A DNA stretch of 64,000 nucleotides, taken from the NCBI RefSeq assembly GCF_900289175.1, contig NZ_LT985747.1, forward strand, positions 4,118,269 to 4,182,268, written 5' to 3'. This document shows positions 16,309 through 25,225 of this stretch, piece after piece. Made by a program: the position numbers and the translations under genes. The DNA comes from Paenibacillus faecalis (GTDB lineage: Bacteria > Bacillota > Bacilli > Paenibacillales > Paenibacillaceae). How positions within the stretch are numbered: the stretch's first letter is position 1; every line of letters begins with the position of its first letter. Under the pieces are notes generated by a model. That model saw only the letters and a list, made by a program, of their open reading frames with translations, had not been told where the DNA came from and ran no database searches.

Positions 16309-16333
16309 ATTTACTAACTTTTATATAGTAAAT
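16309..16333. promoter_or_regulatory. Operator-like palindrome upstream of doxX
   Basis: ATTTACTA and TAGTAAAT are perfect 8-base arms with a 9-base AT-rich centre, about 125 bp upstream of the DoxX start. TTACT-n-AGTAA palindromes are bound by DUF24-MarR (HxlR) redox regulators such as YodB, CatR and HypR. Assignment to such a regulator is inference. Confidence 0.5.
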
Positions 16334-16440
16334 AACCCGAATATTAAGATACTTTATTTCTATTCATCTGTCAAGCCTGATATGTCTGTTTTGTATGTAA
16401 CGAAATGAAAGATGAAGCATTAATTAATACGTATCCAAAA

Positions 16441-16468
16441 AAACACCCGCTGATTTCAGCGGGTGTTT
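16441..16468 (-). terminator. Intrinsic terminator of the ucpA-like gene
   Basis: AAACACCCGCTGA and TCAGCGGGTGTTT form a 13-bp perfect stem with a two-base spacer, followed on the minus strand by seven U. Confidence 0.9.
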
Positions 16469-16505
16469 CCATTTTAAAACCACTCATTAGAGCGATTCAT
16501 CATTA

Positions 16506-17297
16506 TTATACGCCTACAGATGTCGTTTCCGGCAAGGTGCTGCCGCCATCGATGACGACTTGTGTGCCGGTAATATAGCTGGACTCGTCCGAAGCAAGGA
16601 ATGCTGCCAGCTCGCCGACTTCCTCCGGCTTTCCTAATCGTTTCAGCGGAACAGCATTTGCAATTCCTTCGATTACCGATTCCGGATTGTCCGGATTCGA
16701 TTCTTTTCCAATCTGCTGTGCCATCGGCGTATATATGTAACCCGGGCAAATGGCATTCACGTTAATTTGATGCTCGGCCATCTCTGCCGCGAGCGAACGG
16801 GTAAACCCGATAATTGCCGATTTGGTTGTCGCATATGCAACTTCACCCGGATCGGCAACCATGTATCCAGTAACGGAAGACATATTCACAATTTTTCCGT
16901 ATTTTTTCTCGATCATATACGGAATCACAGCTTGGGATACGTTCCACACACCGTTGATATTCACTTGGATGTGAAAATCCCGGGTATCGCCCGACATTTC
17001 CGGAAAGTTCCCCAGTCGGATCACTCCCGCATTGTTGACGAGGACATCAACTTTGCCGAATTTCGAATGGACTTCGGCTACCGTATTTTTGACTTCATCA
17101 AAATTCGTCACATCCACTTTAAAACCAGCAGCTTGCAAACCTTCCGTCTCTATCGCCTTAGCCGTTTCAAACACCTTGTCATCACGATCGAACAGCATCA
17201 CATGTGCTCCATGCTTGGCCAATACTCTTGCGATTCCTTCTCCGATGCCCATTGCTGAACCGGTAACAATAGCAATTTTCCCATCCAGTTTTTTCAT
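16506..17297 (-). CDS. ucpA: UcpA-like short-chain dehydrogenase
   Basis: A 263-residue Rossmann-fold oxidoreductase with NAD(P) motif TGSAMGIGEG, NNAG, catalytic Ser in NMSSVTG and YATTK, and the C-terminal FLASDESSYITGTQ and IDGGSTLPET boxes. The stretches DTRDFHIQVNINGVWNVS and VADPGE match the UcpA subgroup. The alcohol or sugar substrate is not established. It is a single-gene unit; ribosome site GGGAGGAATT lies before the ATG. Confidence 0.9.
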   Translation of the reverse strand: MKKLDGKIAIVTGSAMGIGEGIARVLAKHGAHVMLFDRDDKVFETAKAIETEGLQAAGFKVDVTNFDEVKNTVAEVHSKFGKVDVLVNNAGVIRLGNFPEMSGDTRDFHIQVNINGVWNVSQAVIPYMIEKKYGKIVNMSSVTGYMVADPGEVAYATTKSAIIGFTRSLAAEMAEHQINVNAICPGYIYTPMAQQIGKESNPDNPESVIEGIANAVPLKRLGKPEEVGELAAFLASDESSYITGTQVVIDGGSTLPETTSVGV

Positions 17298-17638
17298 CGT
17301 AATTCCTCCCGTTTTAATAAAATTATTTTATTATTCACTTGTCTAACATCAGGTTAGCCAAGAAAAACCACGGGCCCCAACATCTCATTGAGCTGCTGTT
17401 TAACTTTTGGCCGAATTTATCCTCAGGTATACCCATTAAATTCCCGAGCAATACATCAAGGAGCAAATCACATCAGCTGTGAAGAGCCGCCAGGAGCAAA
17501 AATCCACCTATATTTTCCCATATTTATCCAACATAAAAAAGGCGCACAGCTTTTATCTGCACGCCTACATGTTATATCCGTTCATATCCCCAATTTCCAA
17601 ATACACCTCATACAACAACCTGTTCAGCACCTTGTACC
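17298..17638. other. Intergenic region with a terminator at 17535-17566
   Basis: Holds the ucpA-like promoter side and the 3' flank of the broken hydrolase gene. GGCGCACAG/CTGCACGCC forms a stem at 17541-17566 followed on the minus strand by six U, ending the pseudogene transcript. Nothing else is recognisable. Confidence 0.55.
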
Positions 17639-18062
17639 TTACATTAAACTAGACCAAATAATCTGCTTTGTACCCAAAATCGACTCCGGAACCCATGAAT
17701 AAATAGATGGTACAAACATGACAACAACAAGCTTCTCAACCGGATCCACGAACAACCCTGATCTTCCCGAACCCTCCAGTTGAAACGTCCCCGGCGACTC
17801 AAAAGAAAGATGATCAATCGCCAGATCAAGACCGAGGGCATGACCCTTGTCTTTAATCATACCTCCCCAGTGATAGGCAGGAACATTGAACAGATGGCGC
17901 CTTGTCAGAAGCTCAACTGATTTTCTTCCGAGGATACGCTGCCCTTCGAAAGTTCCCCCGCTGATCCAGCTTATTCAACTGTGTCGAATCCATATGCACC
18001 TCTTCAGGTGCAGAATCCAATGGGCCTTCGAATACTCGCCAAGTTTCCTGCTGAACGCTCAC
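17639..18062 (-). pseudogene. Serine hydrolase (beta-lactamase family) with internal deletion
   Basis: A GTG start at 18062 behind GAGGAG opens a frame VQQETWRVFEGPLDS then EEVHMDSTQLNKLDQ, a typical N-terminus. It then joins, with a frame change, the C-terminal part GTFEGQRILGRKSVELLT, LGLDLAIDH and SGLFVDPVEKLVVVMF. The central domain with the SxxK and YxN catalytic motifs is deleted, so the product cannot be active. Confidence 0.78.
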
Positions 18063-18220
18063 TTCATCTCCTCGCCTTCATTTTTATTTAAAATAGCGAA
18101 AAAATGTATACTCATTATATTTGAGTAAAATTCATGGCGTCTATATGATTCTGTAAACTTCATTTTTTAGTATCACAAATCATTAATTTGTATCTAATTT
18201 CGCATAAGTTATAAGTACAA

Positions 18221-18430
18221 TCATAAAATCTCTATCTTAAGAGGAGTGTTTTGTGGCGGTGCAGATTCCTTCCATAACTTTGTTGTTACAACAACAATAT
18301 TTTGTCCCTTCTTAAGCTCTGATAATTTTTGTTTTTCATCTCTAAGAATTAAAATGCTTTTTGTTTCTTGGTCTTTTATCGTTACGGATATCGCAACTGA
18401 CATTAGACTCAATAAGAACATCCTTATCAT
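18221..18430 (-). CDS. Small hypothetical, possibly exported protein
   Basis: 69 residues with a strong ribosome site (AAAGGAG, seven bases before ATG). The N-terminus MIRMFLLSLMSVAISV is a short hydrophobic segment that could be a signal or membrane anchor, followed by a basic, charged region and a beta-rich tail. No family recognised. Isolated gene in an AT-rich gap. Confidence 0.5.
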   Translation of the reverse strand: MIRMFLLSLMSVAISVTIKDQETKSILILRDEKQKLSELKKGQNIVVVTTKLWKESAPPQNTPLKIEIL

Positions 18431-18667
18431 TTCACTACTCCTTTCTTATATTTATATTGACGGGAAATTATTAGTTAAAGTTACATATGTTTATTGTTTC
18501 AATTTGAAGGCTGACAAGCCCACGATCACGACCGGCGCATACATCCTCTTGATTCATTGAACAAGTCATAAATCATCTTCAAAAAGATTGAACACTGATA
18601 GGTTTTCAGCTTTTCATTCGTATTACTTAGTAGATTCGAATCAATAGCACAAAGGAGGGCAGCATTT

Positions 18668-19204
18668 GTGAGGATCACAGAAGACAACGTTGTACAACAA
18701 ATCAAAAAACGCAATGAAAAAGCCATTGCATTCATCATTCAAACGTACGGAGGCTTGCTTTCAGCAATTATAAAACGCCATGTGCATTATAATCAGCAAG
18801 AATACGAGGAGTGCCTGGATGATGTGTTGCTAGCTATATGGCAGCATATCGATGCATTTGATGAAGAGAAGAATTCATTCAAACAGTGGATCGCCGCCAT
18901 TGCAAAGTATCGCGCAATCGACTATCAGCGAAGAATGATCAAAAACGGGCAGCAATTTATAAACACTGAAATAACCGATGATATGTACAGAGAGCAGCCT
19001 CATTCTCAACAACCAGACGTAAAAGAAGTGTTAGCCCATCTTTCTTCTACCGATCGAACTATTTTTAAAAAATACTATTTAGAGGGTTTCTCAGCAAGAG
19101 AAATGGCGCAGCAAATGAACGTGAAAGAATCCTGGATTCATAACAAACTCTCACGAGGTCGTAAAAAGTTAAGACAAATAATGATTTCAAAGAACGAGGT
19201 GTAA
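18668..19204 (+). CDS. ECF-type RNA polymerase sigma factor
   Basis: 178 residues with sigma region 2 (YEECLDDVLLAIWQHIDAF) and region 4 (DRTIFKKYYLEGFSAREMA, then HNKLSRGRKKLR). Start GTG at 18668 behind AAGGAGG. The stop is four bases before the next gene, which encodes a membrane-anchored partner, the standard sigma/anti-sigma pair. No ECF-type promoter could be identified with confidence upstream. Confidence 0.9.
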   Translation: MRITEDNVVQQIKKRNEKAIAFIIQTYGGLLSAIIKRHVHYNQQEYEECLDDVLLAIWQHIDAFDEEKNSFKQWIAAIAKYRAIDYQRRMIKNGQQFINTEITDDMYREQPHSQQPDVKEVLAHLSSTDRTIFKKYYLEGFSAREMAQQMNVKESWIHNKLSRGRKKLRQIMISKNEV

Positions 19205-19208
19205 ATTT

Positions 19209-20192
19209 ATGTCCATATATAAAAAGTTAAACGATATGCAGATTGACGTATCTCAATATGAGGAGGCGCAATTAACGGAACTGGAACAAAAGCGATGGGA
19301 AAATCGAGTAAAAACAAAGCTTCGTAAACTTAAAAAAAGAAAATCAAAAAAGTGGATTACGGGTACAGTCGCCGCCTCCGTTTTGGCTATCGGTTTAACT
19401 GTTCCTTTTGGAGGAGTTTCGCTTGCTAAGGTGCCTTTTGTGGGAGGACTCATCGAGCAGTTCATTGATCAGAACAAACCTCTGGATTATTCAACCTATA
19501 AAACAGCTATTGGAGAAACGGCTGAGAATAAATATGGCAAAATAACCTTAAATGAAGTGCTGGTCGATGCAGATCGCCTCCTCATCAGTTCAACATTTGA
19601 GCCAGCCAAAGGTGTTTCTTTTAATTATCGTACACATCTCTTTCCAAAGGTTCTGATCAACGGTCAAGATCTTACGGTAACCAGAGGCACACAGTCTATT
19701 AAAGTGGATGATGATACGTATACCATTTACGGAGATATTAAATTTAGCGAGCTGCCAACCGAAGGGCCGCTTCATATGAAAATTAGTTATGACACCCTCA
19801 GCAAGACTGGTCAAGGAGATGTGGCGATGGAAGATCCATGGGTATTTGATATCAAGACATCGACGGATCAGATCATGAAAGATACGAAAACCGTTCAAAT
19901 CGATAAAACGATCACACTTCATAACGGAGAGAAAGTGAAGCTTAACAAAATCGTCTCCTCCCCTGTTTCAACCGTGCTTTATTATGATCTGGCGGAGGGC
20001 GCGGAAAACACCCATGTAAAACTTGTTACTGCTAGCGGTGAGGAATTGGGAGCCAGCGTATCATATGCTCGCGATCACGGAGAAACGTCTTACGGCCGAT
20101 TTGACCCAATTGATTTAGAGAATGGTAAATATTCACTTGTCCCTATAAATAGTGATCGCGAGGAAGTAGGACCTCCTATTCCAATAAACTAA
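19209..20192 (+). CDS. DUF4179-type membrane anti-sigma-like protein
   Basis: 327 residues: a basic cytoplasmic N-terminus (~1-55, lysine-rich LRKLKKRKSKK), one membrane segment (~56-75), and an outer beta-rich domain. The stretch SLAKVPFVGGLIEQFIDQNK after the membrane segment is typical of DUF4179 proteins. Operon position after an ECF sigma factor suggests it holds the sigma factor at the membrane until an external cue arrives. The cue is unknown. Confidence 0.82.
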   Translation: MSIYKKLNDMQIDVSQYEEAQLTELEQKRWENRVKTKLRKLKKRKSKKWITGTVAASVLAIGLTVPFGGVSLAKVPFVGGLIEQFIDQNKPLDYSTYKTAIGETAENKYGKITLNEVLVDADRLLISSTFEPAKGVSFNYRTHLFPKVLINGQDLTVTRGTQSIKVDDDTYTIYGDIKFSELPTEGPLHMKISYDTLSKTGQGDVAMEDPWVFDIKTSTDQIMKDTKTVQIDKTITLHNGEKVKLNKIVSSPVSTVLYYDLAEGAENTHVKLVTASGEELGASVSYARDHGETSYGRFDPIDLENGKYSLVPINSDREEVGPPIPIN

Positions 20193-20225
20193 ACACAAAA
20201 CCGCTTATATACCACTAAACATGAT

Positions 20226-20284
20226 GTGAAACCGCCCTCCAATGCCAGACACGATCAGGCCATCGGGGGGCGGTTTATTCACTC
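20226..20284 (+). terminator. Intrinsic terminator of the ECF operon
   Basis: AAACCGCCC and GGGCGGTTT form the stem base around a ~20-base loop, with flanking GTG/CAC pairing. The T tract is short. Confidence 0.65.
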
Positions 20285-20301
20285 GCGCACCATACAAAAA
20301 A

Positions 20302-20332
20302 CAAGAGAGATCTCAACATGAAATCTCTCTTG
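20302..20332 (-). terminator. Intrinsic terminator of the serine dehydratase operon
   Basis: CAAGAGAGAT and ATCTCTCTTG form a 10-bp stem followed on the minus strand by TTTTTTG. Confidence 0.75.
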
Positions 20333-20359
20333 AAAGCTTAAGCCCCTCTGCCCGTGAGC

Positions 20360-21298
20360 TCACTCTGCCTCATCCTCTTTTTTCTTGGTGCTCTTGGCCC
20401 CCTTCTCCTTTATTTTCTTACCCTCTTTGCCGTAAAGATCCTTTAATATCTTTTTTCCAGTCGGTGTCTGCGCCAGTCCGCCCTTGGCAGTCTCCCGGTG
20501 TTTAGCAGGCATGGCTGATCCCACCTCTAGCATAACCCCAACTACTTCATCAGACGGTATCGCACTGCGCACGCCTGCTAGCGCCATATCTGCGGCAGCG
20601 AGCGCTGTAACAGCGCCAAAGCCGTTTCGTACAATACATGGAATTTCCACAAGTCCACCGACCGGATCGCATATCAGCCCAAGGGAATTTTTGAGCGCCA
20701 AACCGACTGCGTGCACCGCCTGTTCCGGAGTTCCGCCTCTAAGCTCCGTAAGCGCCCCTGCAGCCATCCCGATCGCTGACCCTACCTCAGCCTGACACCC
20801 GCCTTCGGCACCGGATATAAATGAATTGTTCGCGATTACATATCCTATTGCTCCTGCACTGAACAGCCCCATAACAAGATGTTCATCCTCCCATGCGAAC
20901 CTCTCCTGTGAACTGACGAATACACCAGGTATGATTCCGCAGGAACCGGCTGTAGGTGTAGCGACGATACGCCCCATAGAAGCATTTACTTCAGAGACGG
21001 ACAGGGCATAAGCCATCGCTGTACAAGCTTCTGTGCCTAGAGAAGAAACACCTCCAAGCATATAATCGCTAACGCGTACGGCGTCACCGCCAGTCAAACC
21101 GCTGCGTGACGGAACAGGCTCATGAATTCCCCGATGTACCGCTTCTTTCATAATGTTGTAATAATCAGCCATCGTCTTGAACGTTTCTTCTTCGCTCTTT
21201 CCGGTCTCCTTTGCCTGTTCAGAAAGCATCAACTGTCCGATCGTGACCCCGTCCTCGCGGCAGCATTCAATCAGCTGTTGTAAAGTAGAAAACTTCAT
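20360..21298 (-). CDS. sdaAA: L-serine dehydratase, iron-sulfur alpha subunit
   Basis: 312 residues. Conserved boxes include SGLTGGDAVRV, ATPTAGSCGIIPGV, GAEGGCQAEVGSA and CDPVGGLVEIPC, with cysteines that ligate the 4Fe-4S cluster. It deaminates L-serine to pyruvate and ammonia with the beta subunit encoded just upstream (ATGA overlap). The tail is unusually rich in lysine and glutamate. Confidence 0.96.
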   Translation of the reverse strand: MKFSTLQQLIECCREDGVTIGQLMLSEQAKETGKSEEETFKTMADYYNIMKEAVHRGIHEPVPSRSGLTGGDAVRVSDYMLGGVSSLGTEACTAMAYALSVSEVNASMGRIVATPTAGSCGIIPGVFVSSQERFAWEDEHLVMGLFSAGAIGYVIANNSFISGAEGGCQAEVGSAIGMAAGALTELRGGTPEQAVHAVGLALKNSLGLICDPVGGLVEIPCIVRNGFGAVTALAAADMALAGVRSAIPSDEVVGVMLEVGSAMPAKHRETAKGGLAQTPTGKKILKDLYGKEGKKIKEKGAKSTKKKEDEAE

Positions 21299-21981
21299 TC
21301 TGAAACCTCCTCTGAAGTGATATCCGCAAATACAACGCGGTGGACATTGTCCAAACCGCGAATATGCTCTATAAGATTTTGAGGTACGGCTTCATCTGTT
21401 TCCAAAACCGTAACCGCCTCTCCACCTCTGCCTTTACGGTCCAAGTCCATGTATCCGATATTAACGCCCCCGCTGTCTAATATTCGGGTAATATGGGCTA
21501 CCATTCCCCTGGTATCCTTATGAAATACAATCAGTGCAGGATAATTCATCGTAAATTTTACATCAAAGCCGTTAACACCTAATATTTCAACATTGCCGCC
21601 TCCGATGGAAGCCCCTACAATAACATCCTCCCGGCCTTCTTGATCTTTCAGCTTGAGCATGACCGTATTCGGATGGTAAGCCACATTTTGACCAGTTTTA
21701 AAGGTCAACGCCATGCCAGCTTTCTCTGCAAGCTCAATTGAATCACGAATACGAATATCATCTGTAGCGAAATCCATCAAACCACCGACAACCGCCAGAT
21801 CGGTTCCGTGGCCAAGGTATGTTTCAGCAAATGAACCGTAAAATACAATCTCCACACGTTCGGGAAACGCCCCAAAAATACGTCTGGCAGCTCTCCCTAT
21901 TCTTACAGCGCCAGCTGTATGGGAACTGGACGGACCTACCATACTTGGTCCAATAATTGAAAACACATCTTTAAAACGCAT
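21295..21981 (-). CDS. sdaAB: L-serine dehydratase beta subunit
   Basis: 229 residues. The N-terminal domain has IIGPSMVGPSSSHTAGAVRIG, the family hallmark; the C-terminal ACT domain (PALIVFHKDTRGMVAHI) probably binds serine. Start ATG 21981 is chosen because GGGGGAAG lies five bases upstream; an earlier in-frame ATG at 21999 has no site. It is the first gene of the sdaAB-sdaAA operon. Confidence 0.95.
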   Translation of the reverse strand: MRFKDVFSIIGPSMVGPSSSHTAGAVRIGRAARRIFGAFPERVEIVFYGSFAETYLGHGTDLAVVGGLMDFATDDIRIRDSIELAEKAGMALTFKTGQNVAYHPNTVMLKLKDQEGREDVIVGASIGGGNVEILGVNGFDVKFTMNYPALIVFHKDTRGMVAHITRILDSGGVNIGYMDLDRKGRGGEAVTVLETDEAVPQNLIEHIRGLDNVHRVVFADITSEEVSE

Positions 21982-22545
21982 AGCGCTTCCCCCATTCATA
22001 ACATGATTATGCCAGGCTGCTTATGGTACAGCCAACCATTTCTCCAAGTGCTCTTTAACAAAATCATCATCGTTCAGATGAGGATGAGCAGATCATTAAT
22101 GATATTATCATCATTACCCGTTTAAAGAGAAATTTCATCCCTCCGGCTCGAATAACAAACCGCACGTATCACATCATTCGTCTGATAACGATTAAACGGT
22201 GACAATTTGCTTCCTGCCATCATTTAGAATTTCCCCTTTCCCTCTTGAAAATGTATCGCATTACACTGCTGCCACCTACTTTTGAAAGCGGATACACGTT
22301 TCTGGAGGAGAATACAACGATTCTGGAATTTTTGTATTTCATCAAAATCCATCTACCTAAATCATACCTTTTCATTAGGATTTATCAAGCTTTTAGAAAA
22401 AAATCTAAATACTGCCTGCAAATGGATCTTGACAACTTTTATTACGATAGCAAAGAGGATATAACTGCGTTTCCTTGAATTCTAAACATAGAAGTAGAGT
22501 GAAACAAACAACAGCCTATGATGACTTAGGAGGTGTTCATCTGAA
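21982..22545. other. Intergenic region between sdaAB and the AraC gene
   Basis: Divergent promoters must lie here. On the minus strand, broken frames such as DDFVKEHLEKWLAVP followed by a stop (~22020-22080) suggest a decayed gene tail. Two dyads are visible: an imperfect CGTTATCA...TGATACG at ~22175-22200 and AATGATATTATCATCATT at ~22119-22136. A 77-codon plus frame at 22245-22478 has no ribosome site. Confidence 0.4.
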
Positions 22546-23406
22546 ATGGAACACACTCACGTGGATTTTGTTCATTCATCAACTCAAGGACAAATGGAAC
22601 TGAGTTTATTGTTTTTTGGAAGAGAAGAATGTTCTGCCAGGCATTCATGGGGTCCAGGGCTGCGCGATTCCTACATTATTCACTATATCCACAGTGGACG
22701 GGGCACTTTCACAATACATAATCACACTTACCAGCTTCATGCAGGCCAAGGATTTCTGATCCCCCCCGAAGTGCTTGTGTATTATTGTGCTAATGAGCAG
22801 GAGCCATGGACATATTCCTGGTTCGGATTTCGCGGACTTCATGCGAAGTCTCTTCTGCAGCAATCCCGTTTAACCGCCCGCCACCCGATCTTTCAAATCG
22901 TCTGCAAGGACAAATCGGGTACGGAAAGAGAGCCTGTAACTGGCTTCGAAACTTTTTATGAGGAGCTGATGGCTGCCCGTGAGAAAAGAAGCCGGGATGT
23001 GCTCAGCTTAAGCATTTTATATCGATTGATGGCGGAGCTTATTGAAAACTCTCCGGAAGAGCCCGATTCAAAACCGGAAGTATCCAAAGAAGCTTATATA
23101 CGTCAAGCCATTCAATTTATAGAGAACAATTACAGCCAGCGAATTAGCGTAATGGATATCGCACGCTTCGTCGGACTGGATCGAACCTATTTGTCAGGCC
23201 TGTTTAAATCTCAACTTGGTTTATCGCTTCAAGCATTTCTGCTGGAATACCGAATGAACCGTGCGAAAGAGCTGCTGCAGAACAAGGAGCTGTCGATCAG
23301 CGATATATCAAGATCCGTCGGATACATCGATCCGTTTCTCTTCTCTAAAATGTTCAAAAAAGTCACTGGATTATCGCCCCTTCATATGAGAAACAAAGAA
23401 CAGTAG
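22546..23406 (+). CDS. AraC-family transcriptional regulator
   Basis: 286 residues: a cupin-type sensor domain (residues ~20-110, with YIIHYIHSGRGTFTI and GQGFLIPPE) and two C-terminal AraC helix-turn-helix motifs (~185-285, SVMDIARFVGLDRTYLSGLF and ISDISRSVGYIDPFLFSKMF). Ribosome site AGGAGGTG ten bases upstream. Such proteins usually sense sugars. No sugar gene is adjacent, so targets are unknown. Confidence 0.92.
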   Translation: MEHTHVDFVHSSTQGQMELSLLFFGREECSARHSWGPGLRDSYIIHYIHSGRGTFTIHNHTYQLHAGQGFLIPPEVLVYYCANEQEPWTYSWFGFRGLHAKSLLQQSRLTARHPIFQIVCKDKSGTEREPVTGFETFYEELMAAREKRSRDVLSLSILYRLMAELIENSPEEPDSKPEVSKEAYIRQAIQFIENNYSQRISVMDIARFVGLDRTYLSGLFKSQLGLSLQAFLLEYRMNRAKELLQNKELSISDISRSVGYIDPFLFSKMFKKVTGLSPLHMRNKEQ

Positions 23407-23593
23407 AGAAATGTCCAAAAAAATACTTTGTACCTGTAGAAAAGATATAGATGCTGCCATCTCTATCTTTTTTTAATACTTTCCTTCACTTTGGGTTATA
23501 CATATAACAGTTCATCACCAATATCATTCATTATCTGAAGAGTAATTTATATAAACATTCGATCATACACAAATGATCATGGAGGAACCTCAT

Positions 23594-24514
23594 ATGAGTC
23601 ATTCACATAGCCATCATGGACATGATCATATGCATGGGCATGGGGGTAAGAACAACGCCAAAGGACTTGCAATTGCGTTAACCATGACAACCAGCATTAT
23701 GATTTTGGAATTTTTCGGCGGACTTATTACTAACAGCCTGGCTCTCCTTTCGGATTCCGGTCACATGCTCAGTGATGCCGCATCTCTTGCACTTAGTCTG
23801 GCCGCGATGTGGTTTGCCAAACGACCGGCCTCACCCAGCAAAACTTACGGCTTTTACCGGTTTGAGATATTGGCCGCCCTCTTTAATGGCATCTCCCTCT
23901 TTGTTATCGCTGCAATCATATGCTGGGAAGCTTATGGTCGTTTTCTGGAGCCGCCAACGGTTGCCAGCAGTTCCATGATGATGATCGCTTCGATTGGATT
24001 GTTGGCCAATCTGCTTAGTGCATGGTCCTTAACACGGAAGAGTGATATTAAAGGAAATATTAACGTCCGCAGTGCGTACCTTCATGTTATCGGGGATGCC
24101 TTGGGCTCTGTGGGCGCCATTGTCGCTGGTCTGCTGATCTGGCTGTTCGGTTGGTATATTGCCGATCCGATCGTAAGTGTATTTGTCGCCCTGCTCATTC
24201 TTAAAAGCGCATGGAATGTGATCAAAACAACCATTCACGTACTGATGGAAGGTACGCCTACTACAATTGACCAAGAGCAAGTTGTTCAGACTCTTGAAGC
24301 AATTGAAGGCGTCATAAACGTCCATGATCTTCATATCTGGACCATTACTTCCGGACTGGATTCCCTGAGTTGTCACCTTGCCATCGAAGACCATGCTGAT
24401 AGTCAGCAGGTCCTTCAGGAAGCCATCACCCGGATTGAAGAACGCTTCAAAATTCAACACACTACTATCCAGGTTGAAAAACCCCATATTTTGCACCCTA
24501 CATTCAAAGTCTGA
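23594..24514 (+). CDS. Cation diffusion facilitator (CzcD/ZitB-like metal exporter)
   Basis: 306 residues: a histidine-rich N-terminus (SHSHSHHGHDHMHGHGG), six membrane segments, the metal-site helices with LLSDSGHMLSDAASL (HxxxD) and HVIGDALGSVG, and a cytoplasmic C-terminal domain. Exports zinc, cobalt or related divalent metals in exchange for protons. Start ATG 23594 is preferred because GGAGG lies nine bases before it. It converges with a minus-strand operon, overlapping by 11 bases. Confidence 0.95.
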   Translation: MSHSHSHHGHDHMHGHGGKNNAKGLAIALTMTTSIMILEFFGGLITNSLALLSDSGHMLSDAASLALSLAAMWFAKRPASPSKTYGFYRFEILAALFNGISLFVIAAIICWEAYGRFLEPPTVASSSMMMIASIGLLANLLSAWSLTRKSDIKGNINVRSAYLHVIGDALGSVGAIVAGLLIWLFGWYIADPIVSVFVALLILKSAWNVIKTTIHVLMEGTPTTIDQEQVVQTLEAIEGVINVHDLHIWTITSGLDSLSCHLAIEDHADSQQVLQEAITRIEERFKIQHTTIQVEKPHILHPTFKV

Positions 24515-24812
24515 GCGAGGGGACAAAAATTTTTGAAAGTGCATTTTTATTGCGCATATTGATATCATCAAATGCCTGAACACCAACATTTCCTTCATTC
24601 TCTTTTGGAACATCAAGCAACCTTTCTGCTTCAGCAAGCTTCATGGTCACTTTTAATAAATCAACAGCTTGCTGCTGAATCCCTACGGACAGTTTCTGGC
24701 ACGAACGGATTAACTGCTGCGTCCCTCGAATTGCTTCTTCTACCGCTCTCCCCATGCTCTGATTTTCCATACCTTCCGTCATGGGTCCATGCACATCAGA
24801 TGCTTTATCCAT
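24504..24812 (-). CDS. Small hypothetical protein, third gene of the GT2-like operon
   Basis: 102 residues, mostly helical, with AVEEAIRGTQQLIRSCQ and QQAVDLLKVTMKLAEAERL. Good ribosome site (GGAGGGAAATAAGC before ATG). Overlaps the preceding gene by eight bases. No family recognised; helical pattern resembles the neighbouring 138-residue protein and small spore-associated proteins of Bacilli. Confidence 0.65.
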   Translation of the reverse strand: MDKASDVHGPMTEGMENQSMGRAVEEAIRGTQQLIRSCQKLSVGIQQQAVDLLKVTMKLAEAERLLDVPKENEGNVGVQAFDDINMRNKNALSKIFVPSLRL

Positions 24813-25221
24813 GCTTATTTCCCTCCTGCTTCAAAAGCCGCTTGCTCAGTTCAAGCGTTTTAATAAGCAGCTTTTGCTTTTCTGCCAACGCCTCAAGGAC
24901 ACGGGCCAGAGCATTTTGAAAATCGCTGATCTGTTCATTCGTTGGTGATGTTGGAAAATGACTGCTCTGCCCTGTAAAAGCTTTAATCTGATTTGCTTCT
25001 GCGTGAATAAGATGTGCGATAGCAGCCTCCTCCTTGGCCATTGAACGGATCAATTCCCTGATAGGGTCAGCCTCGGTCAACTTCTGAGTTTCCCAGTCAA
25101 ACTGATCTGCCATAGATGGAGAGCTTCCTAAATTAAATTTTTCCTTTTCCCGAGTTGAATATTTCAGCTCCTGCATGGCCAGCTCTTCAAGCAATTCTTC
25201 AGGAACAGGTCCATTTTTCAT
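24805..25221 (-). CDS. Small helical protein, possible spore-coat-associated
   Basis: 138 residues. The segment IRSMAKEEAAIAHLIHAEA resembles a helix seen in small spore or exosporium proteins of Bacillota (EE-A-x-AHLI-x-AEA), a resemblance from memory rather than a search. The C-terminus is a long helix with LEALAEKQKLLIKTLELSK. Its ribosome site AAAGGAGAGG lies inside the last codons of the upstream gene, so translation is coupled. Confidence 0.65.
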   Translation of the reverse strand: MKNGPVPEELLEELAMQELKYSTREKEKFNLGSSPSMADQFDWETQKLTEADPIRELIRSMAKEEAAIAHLIHAEANQIKAFTGQSSHFPTSPTNEQISDFQNALARVLEALAEKQKLLIKTLELSKRLLKQEGNKHG

Positions 25222-25225
25222 GTCG

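Noticed and set aside
22119..22200. Riboswitch in the sdaAB leader
   Set aside because: The dyads do not fit glycine, T-box or other aptamer cores that I can recall; broken coding frames explain part of the sequence.
22245..22478. 77-codon plus-strand ORF upstream of the AraC gene
   Set aside because: No ribosome site, no recognisable protein pattern, and it lies in a region with decayed sequence.
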